In this document: positions 15,929 through 23,879 of the stretch, piece by piece
Layout: each line of letters opens with the position of its first letter
How positions within the stretch are numbered: the stretch's first letter is position 1
From: Planctomycetota bacterium
GTDB taxonomy: Bacteria > Planctomycetota > UBA8742 > UBA2392
Length of the DNA stretch: 64,000 nucleotides
NCBI GenBank assembly: GCA_025993795.1
Contig: JAMQHL010000025.1
Span: 62,001 to 126,000, forward strand
Reading direction: 5' to 3'
Notes under the pieces: generated by a model
Database searches by the model: none
What the model was told of the DNA's origin: nothing
Seen by the model: the letters and a program-made list of their open reading frames with translations, nothing else
Translations under genes and position numbers: made by a program

Positions 15929-16582
15929 CTACCCGCGCTTGTTCACGCGCACCTTGCTGGCCCGCAGCACCCGGTCGTGCATTTTCCAGCCGCGCTCAAG
16001 CTCGGCGGTGATCACGTTGTCGGGTACATCGGCGCGGCTGTCCGTCAGAAGCGCCTCATGAAACGCCGGGTCAAACGCCGTACCCACGGCGGCTATCGGC
16101 GTGACATCCCGCCGGGCGAGCGCGTCGATGAACATCTTGCGGATCAATTCAACACCTGCATACAGCGCCTCAAAGTCCTGAGCCTTTGCGCCAACCTCAA
16201 GTGCCCGCGTAAGATTGTCGATCACCGGCAAAAAGTCGCGCGCCATGGCGCCGCCTTCATAGCGGGCGGCGTCCTGTTGCTCTCGGCGCAGGCGCTTGAT
16301 GGTGTTGTCAAGCTCGGCCTGTCCGCGCCGCGCCACGTCAAGCCAATGCTCGGCCTTTGCGGCCTGCTCCGCCAGTGCCACGAGTTCCTCGTCGCTGAGC
16401 TTGCGAAGCTTCTTGGCTTTCTGGTGCGGTGGCAGATCTTCCGCAGCAATGAGTTCGCCACGCTTTGCTGCTTCCGCGATTTCGGCATCGTGGCGGTCAT
16501 GCAGTGCTTCGTCCGCCGCGCGCGGGTCGCGTGCTTCACCTTCCTGCACAACCTCATTCTGGTTATCTTCGGGCATTGCCAT
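15929..16582 (-). CDS. grpE: Nucleotide exchange factor GrpE
   Basis: The 217-residue protein (start 16582, or 16576 at the second Met) has an acidic N-terminus and a long helix from about 65 to 110. The GrpE head is recognisable: RDFLPVIDNLTRALE, LYAGVELIRKMFIDAL, VTPIAAVGTAFDPAFHEALL and VRVNKRG. It releases ADP from DnaK in the cytoplasm. The segment DEELVALAEQAAKAEHWLDVARR is the usual region preceding the long dimer helix. It lies 26 nt after dnaJ on the same strand. dnaK is not in the window. Confidence 0.93.
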   Translation of the reverse strand: MAMPEDNQNEVVQEGEARDPRAADEALHDRHDAEIAEAAKRGELIAAEDLPPHQKAKKLRKLSDEELVALAEQAAKAEHWLDVARRGQAELDNTIKRLRREQQDAARYEGGAMARDFLPVIDNLTRALEVGAKAQDFEALYAGVELIRKMFIDALARRDVTPIAAVGTAFDPAFHEALLTDSRADVPDNVITAELERGWKMHDRVLRASKVRVNKRG

Positions 16583-16608
16583 CTTCCATCCCCGCCCCGC
16601 TAGCCGGG

Positions 16609-17730
16609 CTACTTGCTGATCAACTTCTTCACCTTGTCCAGAAACGACTTCCTTTCTGGTGATATGTTCTGCTCTTCCGTTTCAGCGAACTCGCGCAGCA
16701 GTTTCTCCTGCTCTTTCGTCAGCTTTTCCGGCACTTCGATCACAACTTCAACCAGCTGGTCACCGCGCCCGTGCCCATCGAGTCTTGGAAAACCTTCGCC
16801 CTTCATCCGCGTCACCGTGCCGGCCTGCGTGCCGCGTTGCACCTTCAGGTCAGCGCGGCCGCGCAACGTCGGCACTTCAAGCTTGGCCCCCAGCGCGGCC
16901 TGGGCAAAGCCGACCGGCAGCTCTAGATAAACGTCCGCGCCCGCGCGCTTGAACAATGGGTGCGGCTTGACATGCACATCGCACAGCAAGTCACCGGCCG
17001 GGCCGCCGTTCTCTCCGCTCTCGCCTTCACCGCCCACGCGCAGCGTCATGCCATCTTCAATGCCAGCCGGAAGTTTGAGCGTGATCTCCTTGTCTTTCAG
17101 CACGCGGCCCGTGCCACTGCACGGCGCGCATGGGTCGCTGATGACTTCGCCGCGGCCCGCGCAGCGCGGACAGGTGCTGCGCATACTGAAGAATCCCGCG
17201 CTCGTCATCACGACGCCGGCGCCGTTGCACTGCGGGCAGTGGTCCGGCTTGGTGCCCGGCTTCGCGCCGCTGCCGCTGCAGGTGTCACAGGTTTCGGCTT
17301 TGCGTATGGTGATGGTCTTTTGCGTATTCTCAACGGGATCACTGAACTCAAGCTCAATCGTGCAGCGCAAAGAGGCGCCCCGGCGACCGCGGGTGCGCGA
17401 GCGCGCGGCACCGCCAAAGAAATCACCGAACACACTGCTGCCCCCGAAAATCTCGCTGAAGGCACTGAAGATGTCCTCTACGTTGCTGAAGCCGCCGCCG
17501 GGAAAGCCGTTTCCGACGTGACCGTAGGTGTCGTACTGCTTGCGCCTTTCGTCGTCAGACAGAACCGAGTATGCGTCTGCGGCTTCCTTGAATTTGCCTT
17601 CAGCCTCGGCATCGCCGGGGTTGCGGTCAGGGTGGTACTTCAGCGCCAGCTTGTGATAGGCCTTCTTGATGTCGGCTTTGCCGGCGTTCTTGGCCACTCC
17701 CAGCACTTCGTAGTAGTCGCGCTTGGCCAT
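16609..17730 (-). CDS. dnaJ: Chaperone DnaJ
   Basis: The 373-residue protein is a full type I DnaJ. The J domain begins [16 protein letters not shown] and includes HPD in [11 protein letters not shown] Gly/Phe-rich segment lies at about 72-108. Four zinc-binding CxxCxGxG repeats ([32 protein letters not shown]) are at about 145-210. The C-terminal peptide-binding domains include [12 protein letters not shown]. It stimulates DnaK ATPase. The start codon overlaps the upstream stop as TAATG, implying translational coupling with the small membrane protein. Confidence 0.96.
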   Translation of the reverse strand: MAKRDYYEVLGVAKNAGKADIKKAYHKLALKYHPDRNPGDAEAEGKFKEAADAYSVLSDDERRKQYDTYGHVGNGFPGGGFSNVEDIFSAFSEIFGGSSVFGDFFGGAARSRTRGRRGASLRCTIELEFSDPVENTQKTITIRKAETCDTCSGSGAKPGTKPDHCPQCNGAGVVMTSAGFFSMRSTCPRCAGRGEVISDPCAPCSGTGRVLKDKEITLKLPAGIEDGMTLRVGGEGESGENGGPAGDLLCDVHVKPHPLFKRAGADVYLELPVGFAQAALGAKLEVPTLRGRADLKVQRGTQAGTVTRMKGEGFPRLDGHGRGDQLVEVVIEVPEKLTKEQEKLLREFAETEEQNISPERKSFLDKVKKLISK

Positions 17731-18080
17731 TATTTTGCGCGGCGCAGCAGCCCGGACTCAGCGTCCACGAGTTCCCATCCCTCGGCGGCCAGCGCATTCA
17801 GCCTGCGCAGGCTGTTCACCCGGCGATCAAAGGCGCTGCTGCCTTCCTCGTAAGGAAACACCAGCGCGTTGTAGTACTCTTTGTCCGTCGGCTTGGCTGC
17901 CCAGCGTCCAAGATCAATCTCGTAGCTCTCCAGCCTCGGTACAGGCAGAAGGAAGCCATATTCATAGCCCGATGCACGCTGCGCGTTTACGGTCTGCGGG
18001 CGGGCAAGCGAAATGCCGCCCCATGCCAGCACCACCGCCAGCGCGCCAATCGCCACACCAGCTGCAATGCGCTTACCCAT
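17730..18080 (-). CDS. Small membrane-anchored protein upstream of dnaJ
   Basis: The 116-residue protein starts after GGGAGAAC. It has one N-terminal hydrophobic segment (about 5-26, [22 protein letters not shown]), then a soluble domain with [20 protein letters not shown] and a Leu/Arg-rich helix before [17 protein letters not shown]. The G-W-E-L-V pattern recalls short proteins annotated DUF4177-like, but I cannot assign it firmly. Its stop shares a base with the dnaJ start. It is separated from groEL1 by a terminator. Confidence 0.7.
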   Translation of the reverse strand: MGKRIAAGVAIGALAVVLAWGGISLARPQTVNAQRASGYEYGFLLPVPRLESYEIDLGRWAAKPTDKEYYNALVFPYEEGSSAFDRRVNSLRRLNALAAEGWELVDAESGLLRRAK

Positions 18081-18122
18081 CGCGTTCTCCCAAGGTTCGC
18101 ACCACGTTTGCCCCGCTCAATG

Positions 18123-18149
18123 AAAAGCCCGGGAGTTGCTCCCCCGGGC
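18123..18149 (-). terminator. Intrinsic terminator after groEL1
   Basis: On the minus strand GCCCGGGGGAG-CAA-CTCCCGGGC forms a stem with a small bulge, followed directly by TTTT. It lies 35 nt after the groEL1 stop and separates the groE operon from the dnaJ-grpE run. Confidence 0.8.
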
Positions 18150-18183
18150 CCTTACTCACTGCATAGCCGGCCCTGGCACTCAC

Positions 18184-19791
18184 TCAAGCTATGGCGCCGG
18201 AAATCTTCTTGTCTTTCTTCTTCAGGTCGGTGACGAGCGTGTTCGTCGTCAGCATCAGGCCCGCGATGCTGGCTGCATTCTGGATTGCACAACGCGCGAC
18301 CTTGGTGGGGTCAATGATGCCGAACTTGAACATATCGCCATATTCGCCGGTCAACGCGTTGAATCCGTCGTTGTCCTTCTTCTTTTCTTTCAGCGTCTCG
18401 ACAACGTCGGTGCCGTCATAGCCCGCGTTGCTGGCGATGGTGCGGCAGGGCGCCTCAAGTGCGTTGGCCAGAATCTCGGCGCCGATCTTCTCGTCGCCCT
18501 TGTAGCTTGCGGCGCGAATCGCCACTGAGGCGCGAAGATAAGCCACGCCGCCGCCTGCCACGACCCCTTCCTGCTTTGCGGCACGGGTTGCGTTCAGCGC
18601 ATCGTCCACACGGAACTTGCGCTCTTTCATTTCGGCTTCGGTCATACCGCCGACCTGGATCTGTGCCACGCCGCCGGTCAGCTTCGCCAGGCGTTCCTGC
18701 AGCTTCTCTTTGTCGTAGTTGCTGCTGCTTTGCGCGACCTGGGTGCGCAACTGGGCAATGCGGTCTTCAACGGCCTTCTTCTTGCCGCCGCCCTGGATGA
18801 TGGTGGTGTTGTCCTTGTCAACCTCAATGTGCTTGGCGGTGCCAAGTACGTCGATGTCGATGTTCTCGAGGCTCTGGCCAAGGTCTTCGGTGATGCACTG
18901 GCCGCCGGTCAGAATGGCGATGTCCTCAAGCATCTGCTTGCGGCGGTCGCCAAAGCCGGGCGCCTTGACTGCAACGACCTGCAACCGGCCGTGCAGTCGG
19001 TTCAGCACCAGCATTGCCAGCACTTCGTTTTCGATGTCTTCGGCAATAATGAGCAGCGGCGCGCCTGTGCCTGAGACTTTCTCAAGCAACGGCAGCAACT
19101 CGCGGACGCTGCTGATCTTCTTTTCGTAAATCAGAATCTTGGCGTTGTCGTACTCAGCGACCAGCTCGTTGGCGTTGGTGATGAAGTACGGGCTGAGGTA
19201 GCCTTTGTCGAACTGCAAGCCGTCCACGTAGGACAGTTCAGTCTCGAGCCCTTTGCCTTCCTCAATCGTGACCACGCCTTCGTCGCCGACCTTGTCGATG
19301 GCTTCAGCCATCAGTTTGCCGATCTCGGCATCCTGGTTGGCGCTGATCGTGGCGACTGCCTTCAGTTCGTCTGCGTTCTTGATTTTCTTGCTGTTCTCTT
19401 TCAGCCACGCCACGGCAACTTCTACGCCCTTATCAATCCCGCGCTTGATGTCCTGCGGGTTGTGGCCGTGCCCGGCCATGAGCAGGCCTTCTTCAATGAT
19501 TGCGTCGGCAATCACGGTTGCGGTAGTGGTGCCGTCGCCCGCTTCGTCGTTGGTCTTGGAAGCAACTTCCATCACCAGCTTGGCGCCCATGTTCTCGAAG
19601 GGGTCCTCAAGCTCGACGTCCTTTGCAACGGTGACGCCGTCGCGGCTGACCGTGGGCGCGCCGAATGACTTCTGCATGATGACGTTGCGGCCGGAAGGGC
19701 CCATCGTCGCGCTGACAGCGCGGGCCAATTTGCGAGCGCCATCGGCAAGTTTGCGGCTGGCTTCCACTTCGTATAGGATCTGCTTGCTCAT
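18184..19791 (-). CDS. groL: Chaperonin GroEL, paralogue 1
   Basis: The 535-residue protein starts MSKQILYEVEASRKLADGAR after GGAGA and has the nucleotide motif AGDGTTTATVIADAI plus the conserved VTVAKDVELEDPFENMGA and GIIDPTKVARCAIQNAAS. Full length is normal for GroEL (about 540). The C-terminus KKKDKKISGAIA is short and lacks the GGM repeats of classical GroEL. It folds proteins in the cytoplasm with GroES. It is the last gene of the groE operon and is separated from groES by the GxxExxY cassette. It is clearly diverged from paralogue 2, so the two may differ in clients. Confidence 0.96.
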   Translation of the reverse strand: MSKQILYEVEASRKLADGARKLARAVSATMGPSGRNVIMQKSFGAPTVSRDGVTVAKDVELEDPFENMGAKLVMEVASKTNDEAGDGTTTATVIADAIIEEGLLMAGHGHNPQDIKRGIDKGVEVAVAWLKENSKKIKNADELKAVATISANQDAEIGKLMAEAIDKVGDEGVVTIEEGKGLETELSYVDGLQFDKGYLSPYFITNANELVAEYDNAKILIYEKKISSVRELLPLLEKVSGTGAPLLIIAEDIENEVLAMLVLNRLHGRLQVVAVKAPGFGDRRKQMLEDIAILTGGQCITEDLGQSLENIDIDVLGTAKHIEVDKDNTTIIQGGGKKKAVEDRIAQLRTQVAQSSSNYDKEKLQERLAKLTGGVAQIQVGGMTEAEMKERKFRVDDALNATRAAKQEGVVAGGGVAYLRASVAIRAASYKGDEKIGAEILANALEAPCRTIASNAGYDGTDVVETLKEKKKDNDGFNALTGEYGDMFKFGIIDPTKVARCAIQNAASIAGLMLTTNTLVTDLKKKDKKISGAIA

Positions 19792-19828
19792 CTTCAGTTC
19801 TCCAAGCCTCCGGTACTGCCTGTCTAAA

Positions 19829-19850
19829 ACAGAGCTACAGAGTAACGGAG
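19829..19850 (+). repeat. Cassette 1 left-end repeats (8-nt period)
   Basis: Three cores, ACAGAG at 19829, ACAGAG at 19837 and ACGGAG at 19845, are spaced exactly 8 nt apart. They overlap the last codons and stop of the GxxExxY gene, which reads the other strand. Confidence 0.6.
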
Positions 19851-20206
19851 GGATTCGTCAGTCTTCGCAATCCATCTTTCAGCAACGCCACGTTGAAATT
19901 GATCAGCAATGCGACTGGCTTGCCTGTCAAGCGCAGATACGTGATGACTTGCGCCTGGTGAATCGGCAAAAGCTTCTCTACTGCCTTCAACTCAACGACA
20001 ACTGTGTCTTCAACGACCAGGTCTATCCGGTACCCACTTTCCAGCTTCTTGCCTTTGTAAACCACCGGCACAGGAATCTCTGTTCGGCACGTCAGTCCGC
20101 CAAGCTCCAATTCATGCAGCAGGCACGCCAAGTAGGCTGGCTCCAGCAATCCGGGACCCAGAGCCCTGTGGACTTCACTGGCGCCCCCGATGATTGCCTC
20201 CGTCAA
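19835..20206 (-). CDS. GxxExxY protein (PD-(D/E)XK nuclease-like)
   Basis: The 123-residue protein begins with TTG (AGAGGA 8 nt upstream; an in-frame stop lies just before). The family motif G-x-x-E-x-x-Y is GLLEPAY at residues 19-25. The nuclease-like core is RIDLVVEDTVVVELKAVE, with Asp62 and Glu72-x-Lys74 in the PD-(D/E)XK arrangement, then a helix with HQAQVITYL. Members are small and sporadically distributed; their role is unproven. It sits within the groE operon in the same orientation, and its neighbours do not suggest a chaperone role. Confidence 0.88.
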   Translation of the reverse strand: MTEAIIGGASEVHRALGPGLLEPAYLACLLHELELGGLTCRTEIPVPVVYKGKKLESGYRIDLVVEDTVVVELKAVEKLLPIHQAQVITYLRLTGKPVALLINFNVALLKDGLRRLTNPSVTL

Positions 20207-20216
20207 CTTGTCGATC

Positions 20217-20238
20217 CTCTATTTCTCTGTGACTCCGT
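20217..20238 (-). repeat. Cassette 1 right-end repeats (8-nt period)
   Basis: On the minus strand ACGGAG, ACAGAG and ATAGAG recur every 8 nt just before the GxxExxY start. They are the mirror image of the left-end array. The last core doubles as the ribosome-binding region. Confidence 0.6.
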
Positions 20239-20252
20239 TTTCCAAGGCGTTC

Positions 20253-20546
20253 CTATTCAACAATCGCCAGGATCTCTGCTTCGCGCATGATCTTGTGCTC
20301 GACGCCGTCCAGCTTCACGTCGCTGCCGCTGTACTTGCCGAACATCACGGTGTCGCCACGCTTCACACTGGGCTCAAGGCGCTTGCCATTCTTCAGCATG
20401 CGGCCGGGGCCCGTGGCGATCACTGCGCCCTTCAGGGGCTTTTCCTGCGCAGTGTCGGGCAACACGATACCGCCCGCAGTCACTTCTTCGGCGTTGGCCG
20501 GCTTGATTACGATGTAGTCGTCCAGTGGACGGAGTTTGGTTGCCAT
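20253..20546 (-). CDS. groS: Co-chaperonin GroES
   Basis: The 97-residue protein is normal in length. It starts KLRPLDDYIVIKPANAEE, has the mobile loop with GGIVLPDTAQEKP, then GAVIATGPGRML, GDTVMFGKYSG and the terminal EAEILAIVE. It caps the GroEL ring. It follows groEL2 by 47 nt and precedes the GxxExxY cassette. GAGGATCGAATC precedes the ATG. Confidence 0.96.
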   Translation of the reverse strand: MATKLRPLDDYIVIKPANAEEVTAGGIVLPDTAQEKPLKGAVIATGPGRMLKNGKRLEPSVKRGDTVMFGKYSGSDVKLDGVEHKIMREAEILAIVE

Positions 20547-20593
20547 GATTCGATCCTCGATAGAAGGCCGCCAGGTTGGATGCCTGCGCCCGG

Positions 20594-22222
20594 TTAGTAG
20601 TCCATTTCTTCGTCGCCGTGGCCCATGTCCGCCGGCTCGTCTTCTTCAACCTTGGTAATGATCGCGTCGGTAGTCAGCATCAGGCCGGCCACGCTGGCTG
20701 CATTCTGCAGCGCGCTGCGTGTGACCTTCAGCGGGTCAACGATGCCCATTTCGTACATGTCGCCGTACTTGTCGGTCAGCGCGTTGTAGCCGTAGCTGGC
20801 GCTCTTCTCAGCGAGCACGTTGCGCGCGATGACGCTACCGTGGCGACCCGCGTTTTCAGCAATCTGCTTGATCGGGCGTGAAAGCGCGACGCGCAGGATG
20901 TCGATGCCGGTCTGTTCGTCGCTGTCGGCGGCCTTGGTCTTCTCCAGTGCAATTGATGCCCTCAGCAATGCAACGCCGCCGCCCGGCAAAATGCCGCTTT
21001 CGGTGGCTGCACGTACACTGTGCAACGCGTCTTCCACGCGGGACTTGAGCTCTTTCATTTCAGGCTCGCTCGAAGCACCGACTTTCACCACGGCGATGCC
21101 GCCCGCAAGTTTGGCCAGGCGTTCCTGCAGCTTTTCGCGATCGTAGTCGCTGCTGGTAACGCTGATCTCGCGGCGCACTTCCTCGCATCGCGCCTTGATG
21201 TCTGCGGTTCTGCCCGCGCCCTCGATGATCGTCGTGTCTTCGCTGTTGATCACAACGCGCTTGGCTGTTCCGAGGTCCTTGATGGTGATGTCCTCAATCT
21301 TCTCGCCAAGGTCTTTCATAATCGCCTTGGCGCCCGTCAGCGTCGCGATGTCCTGCAGCATTGCCTTACGGCGGTCGCCGTAGCCGGGGGCCTTCACCGC
21401 AGCCACATTCAGCACACCGCGCAGTTTGTTCACGACCAGCGTGCTCAGGGCCTCGCCCTCAACGCTTTCCGCAATAATCAGCAGCGGGCGGTTCGCCTTG
21501 CTGACCTGCTCAAGCAGCGGCACCAGCGGCTGGGCGCTGGTGAGTTTATCCTCGTGAACCAGGATCAGCGGCTTGTCAAACTCGACGGTTACGCTTTCGG
21601 TGTTGTTTACGAAGTGCTGGGACAGATAGCCGCGGTCGAACTGCATGCCCTCAACCCAGTCCACGTGCGTTTCTGCGGTCTTGCTTTCGTCCACAGTGAT
21701 GACGCCGTCTTTGCCGACTTTTTCCTGCGCGTCGGCAATGATCTTGCCGACTCGGGGGTCGTTGTTGGCGGCGATGCTTGCCACAAAGGCGATGTCTTTC
21801 TTGCCTTCCACAGGGCGCTTCATCTTCTCGATATACGCAACTGCTGCATCCACACCCTTGTTGATGCCGCGATGAATGCTGGCGATGTTCGCGCCGGCCA
21901 TGGTGTGCTTGATGCCTTCTGTGAAAATCGCCTGCGCAAGCAGCGTTGCTGTGGTGGTGCCGTCGCCTGCCGTGTCGCTGGTCTTGCTGGCAACCTGCTT
22001 GACCATCTGGGCCGCGCAGTTCTCGTACGGGTCCTGCAGCTCAATCTCTTCTGCGACCGTCACGCCGTCCTTGGTGATCGTCGGCGCGCCCCAGCCCTTG
22101 TCCAGGACAGCCGTGCGGCCCTTGGGACCGAGCGTGGTGACAACGGCACGGGCAAGTTTCTCAACACCCCGGGCAAGTTTTTCGCGTGCTTCCGCGTCGA
22201 ATACGATTTGCTTGGCTGGCAT
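20594..22222 (-). CDS. groL: Chaperonin GroEL, paralogue 2
   Basis: The 542-residue protein starts MPAKQIVFDAEAREKLARGV and carries AGDGTTTATLLAQAI, the equatorial ATP motif, and GIVDPLKVTRSALQNAAS. It is the first gene of the operon, ahead of groES. The C-terminus is acidic with GHGDEEMDY and no GGM repeats. Compared with paralogue 1 it differs at many apical-domain positions (KTAETHVDWVEGMQFDRGYL here, GLETELSYVDGLQFDKGYL there). A groEL-groES-groEL order is known from Planctomycetes. No CIRCE sequence is seen upstream; candidate operators are listed separately. Confidence 0.96.
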   Translation of the reverse strand: MPAKQIVFDAEAREKLARGVEKLARAVVTTLGPKGRTAVLDKGWGAPTITKDGVTVAEEIELQDPYENCAAQMVKQVASKTSDTAGDGTTTATLLAQAIFTEGIKHTMAGANIASIHRGINKGVDAAVAYIEKMKRPVEGKKDIAFVASIAANNDPRVGKIIADAQEKVGKDGVITVDESKTAETHVDWVEGMQFDRGYLSQHFVNNTESVTVEFDKPLILVHEDKLTSAQPLVPLLEQVSKANRPLLIIAESVEGEALSTLVVNKLRGVLNVAAVKAPGYGDRRKAMLQDIATLTGAKAIMKDLGEKIEDITIKDLGTAKRVVINSEDTTIIEGAGRTADIKARCEEVRREISVTSSDYDREKLQERLAKLAGGIAVVKVGASSEPEMKELKSRVEDALHSVRAATESGILPGGGVALLRASIALEKTKAADSDEQTGIDILRVALSRPIKQIAENAGRHGSVIARNVLAEKSASYGYNALTDKYGDMYEMGIVDPLKVTRSALQNAASVAGLMLTTDAIITKVEEDEPADMGHGDEEMDY

Positions 22223-22261
22223 GGATCAACCCTCTCGGTTCAATGTATCGAAGTACAGGCA

Positions 22262-22285
22262 TTGGCAATGCAAACGCGGTGCCAA
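22262..22285. promoter_or_regulatory. Inverted repeat TTGGCA-N12-TGCCAA
   Basis: A perfect 6-bp inverted repeat with a 12-nt spacer lies 40 nt upstream of the groEL2 start. It could be an operator for stress control; the half-site TTGGCA recurs at 22414-22439. Confidence 0.4.
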
Positions 22286-22413
22286 CCACGTGCGACCAAC
22301 GTGTTGCCGCAAGTCCCTGTTGCCTATGCGGTTATGGTGCGCCTGTGACGTGAACTTACTCGCTCACCGCCAAACTGACAGGAGCACTTGCGCCCGTGAA
22401 ACCAGTCTGCCCG

Positions 22414-22439
22414 ATTGGCAGACAAGTCCCACTGCCGAT
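22414..22439. promoter_or_regulatory. Inverted repeat ATTGGCAG-N10-CTGCCGAT
   Basis: The arms match in 7 of 8 positions and reuse the TTGGCA core seen nearer groEL2. Regulator unknown. Confidence 0.35.
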
Positions 22440-22472
22440 GTGCCAGGGATTCTGTCATCAGTTGGCGAACTC

Positions 22473-22503
22473 ATTGATCAATCGGCTTCGATAATTGATC
22501 ATT
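22473..22503 (+). promoter_or_regulatory. Tandem TGATCA palindromes, 21 bp apart
   Basis: ATTGATCAAT (22473-22482, perfect palindrome) recurs as ATTGATCATT (22494-22503, 9 of 10). The start-to-start distance is 21 bp, two helical turns, which would place bound dimers on the same DNA face. It lies about 50-80 nt before the NPCBM gene. Confidence 0.5.
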
Positions 22504-22553
22504 GCTGATTCAACTCAACCGTATCAGGGTTGGTCTGTGCCCGGAGCCATAAG

Positions 22554-23795
22554 ATGATCCGACTCATGCTTTGCCTTTGCGTTCTTTCCCCAGTGCTGGT
22601 TGCGCAGGCCACGGTCACCAGCATCTTTCAACAGCCTGTAAAGGGCAGCGTCACCAAACTGGATATCCAGGGTCGCCTTGAGGTTAAGGTAGAGGGCACC
22701 GACGTACCTGCCCGCGTACCACTGGACGAAATCGAAGAGATCTCGTTCGGTCACAAGGGGGATGAGCGCAAGCGCGAAGACGCGCCGCTGCGCGTCTATC
22801 TGATCAATGGCGATGTTCTGCACGGCGCGGCCGACAACGGGCCTGCCGATGACGACGAGCTGTTTGTGCTGCGTGCGCCCCGGTTTGGCGAATTGACCAT
22901 CAGTGTCGAGGCCGTCAAGCGCCTTGAGTATGTGGCCAACGTTGCACCCAATCTGCTACCCGAGCTCGACCCCGCCGCCAAGAGCGACGTGGTCTACTTC
23001 GCAGCCAGCGGCAACGCCCCCGAGCAGGCGGATCCGGCATCGTCACTGGTGCGCATCGTCAAGGACGGCGCCTTCCTGTACAACGAGATCCTTGATGGCA
23101 AGAACTATGACGGCAATAAGTACGGCTGGGCACGTTTGCGCGGGATTGTCTGCAAGCGCAACACGCCGGCATCATTCGACAAGCTGCAGGGCATTTTCAC
23201 CCTGCGTGACGGCAGCGTGCTGCGTGGCGTAATCAAGGCCTGGTCAGAGGGCAAGATCACGGTTGAGCACAAAGTGCTGAAGCGCGACATCACGCTTGAA
23301 GAGAACAACCTGATTAGCGTGACCATGAAGAACGGCCGCTACGTCTACCTGAGCGACCTCGAGTTCGCAGAGCCACCGGAAGAGCGCCCGTACTATCTTC
23401 CCGGCGACTTCAAGTATGAAGAGTACCTGTTCAAGGTGCGGCGTGATCACGCCCAGGGTGGCGGCGCCATCAGCCTGCGCGGCAAGGTTTACGCCAAGGG
23501 CCTGGGCGTGCATGCGATCAGTCGCCTGAAGTTCGACCTGAACCGCGGTTATTCGCGATTCATCGCCGACATCGGCATTGACGACACCGCAGGCGACCTC
23601 GCCAGCGTCGAGTTCAAAGTGTACGCGGACGGAAAGCTGGTTTACGAATCCGGGGTTCTGCGCCGCTCAACCGATGCGCGCACGATCGACGTTGAGGTCC
23701 TGAACGCGCGGCGCATTACGCTTGAAGTCACAGCCGCCGACAACGCCGACATCCAGGATCGCGCCAATTGGGCCAACGCGAAAGTTGTACGCTAG
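22554..23795 (+). CDS. Exported NPCBM-domain protein
   Basis: The ATG at 22554 gives MIRLMLCLCVLSPVLVAQA, a signal peptide; the product has 413 residues. Two tandem segments resemble small beta modules with GDVLHGAA and GSVLRGVIKAW (a repeated L-x-D/N-G-x-V-L-x-G pattern at about 82-100 and 212-228). The C-terminal 110 residues form an NPCBM carbohydrate-binding-like domain: KVYAKGLGVHAISRLKFDL, FIADIGIDD, VEFKVYADGKLVYESGVL and RRITLEVT. The domain is common in Planctomycetes proteins thought to bind glycans. It is divergent from groEL2. Confidence 0.85.
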   Translation: MIRLMLCLCVLSPVLVAQATVTSIFQQPVKGSVTKLDIQGRLEVKVEGTDVPARVPLDEIEEISFGHKGDERKREDAPLRVYLINGDVLHGAADNGPADDDELFVLRAPRFGELTISVEAVKRLEYVANVAPNLLPELDPAAKSDVVYFAASGNAPEQADPASSLVRIVKDGAFLYNEILDGKNYDGNKYGWARLRGIVCKRNTPASFDKLQGIFTLRDGSVLRGVIKAWSEGKITVEHKVLKRDITLEENNLISVTMKNGRYVYLSDLEFAEPPEERPYYLPGDFKYEEYLFKVRRDHAQGGGAISLRGKVYAKGLGVHAISRLKFDLNRGYSRFIADIGIDDTAGDLASVEFKVYADGKLVYESGVLRRSTDARTIDVEVLNARRITLEVTAADNADIQDRANWANAKVVR

Positions 23796-23879
23796 ATCGC
23801 TCACAACCCGTTTCCGGCGTTAGGTTTCGGCCTGCATCGTGACCAGAGTTGAACAACGACACGGGGACTGGGCCGATCC

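Larger units (their letters stand above)
19829..20238 (-). mobile_element. Putative GxxExxY cassette 1 inserted in the groE operon
   Basis: The segment carries one GxxExxY gene. It is bounded by short repeats in inverted orientation with an 8-nt period: ACAGAG, ACAGAG and ACGGAG on the plus strand at 19829-19850; ACGGAG, ACAGAG and ATAGAG on the minus strand at 20238-20217. It lies between groES and groEL1, genes normally adjacent. Calling it a mobile element is inference; no transposase is inside it. Confidence 0.5.
22223..22553. other. Divergent intergenic region groEL2 / NPCBM gene
   Basis: This 331-nt spacer has no gene. It holds two inverted repeats built on TTGGCA half-sites, nearer groEL2, and two AT-rich TGATCA palindromes near the plus-strand gene. 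The classical HrcA operator (TTAGCACTC and its complement) is absent. Confidence 0.7.

Noticed and set aside
21020..22348. Plus-strand open frame across groEL2
   Set aside because: Shadow frame of a highly conserved chaperonin gene.
22223..22553. CIRCE (HrcA operator) upstream of groEL2
   Set aside because: No TTAGCACTC/GAGTGCTAA pair is present; the AGCACT-like piece near 22383 has no matching second arm.
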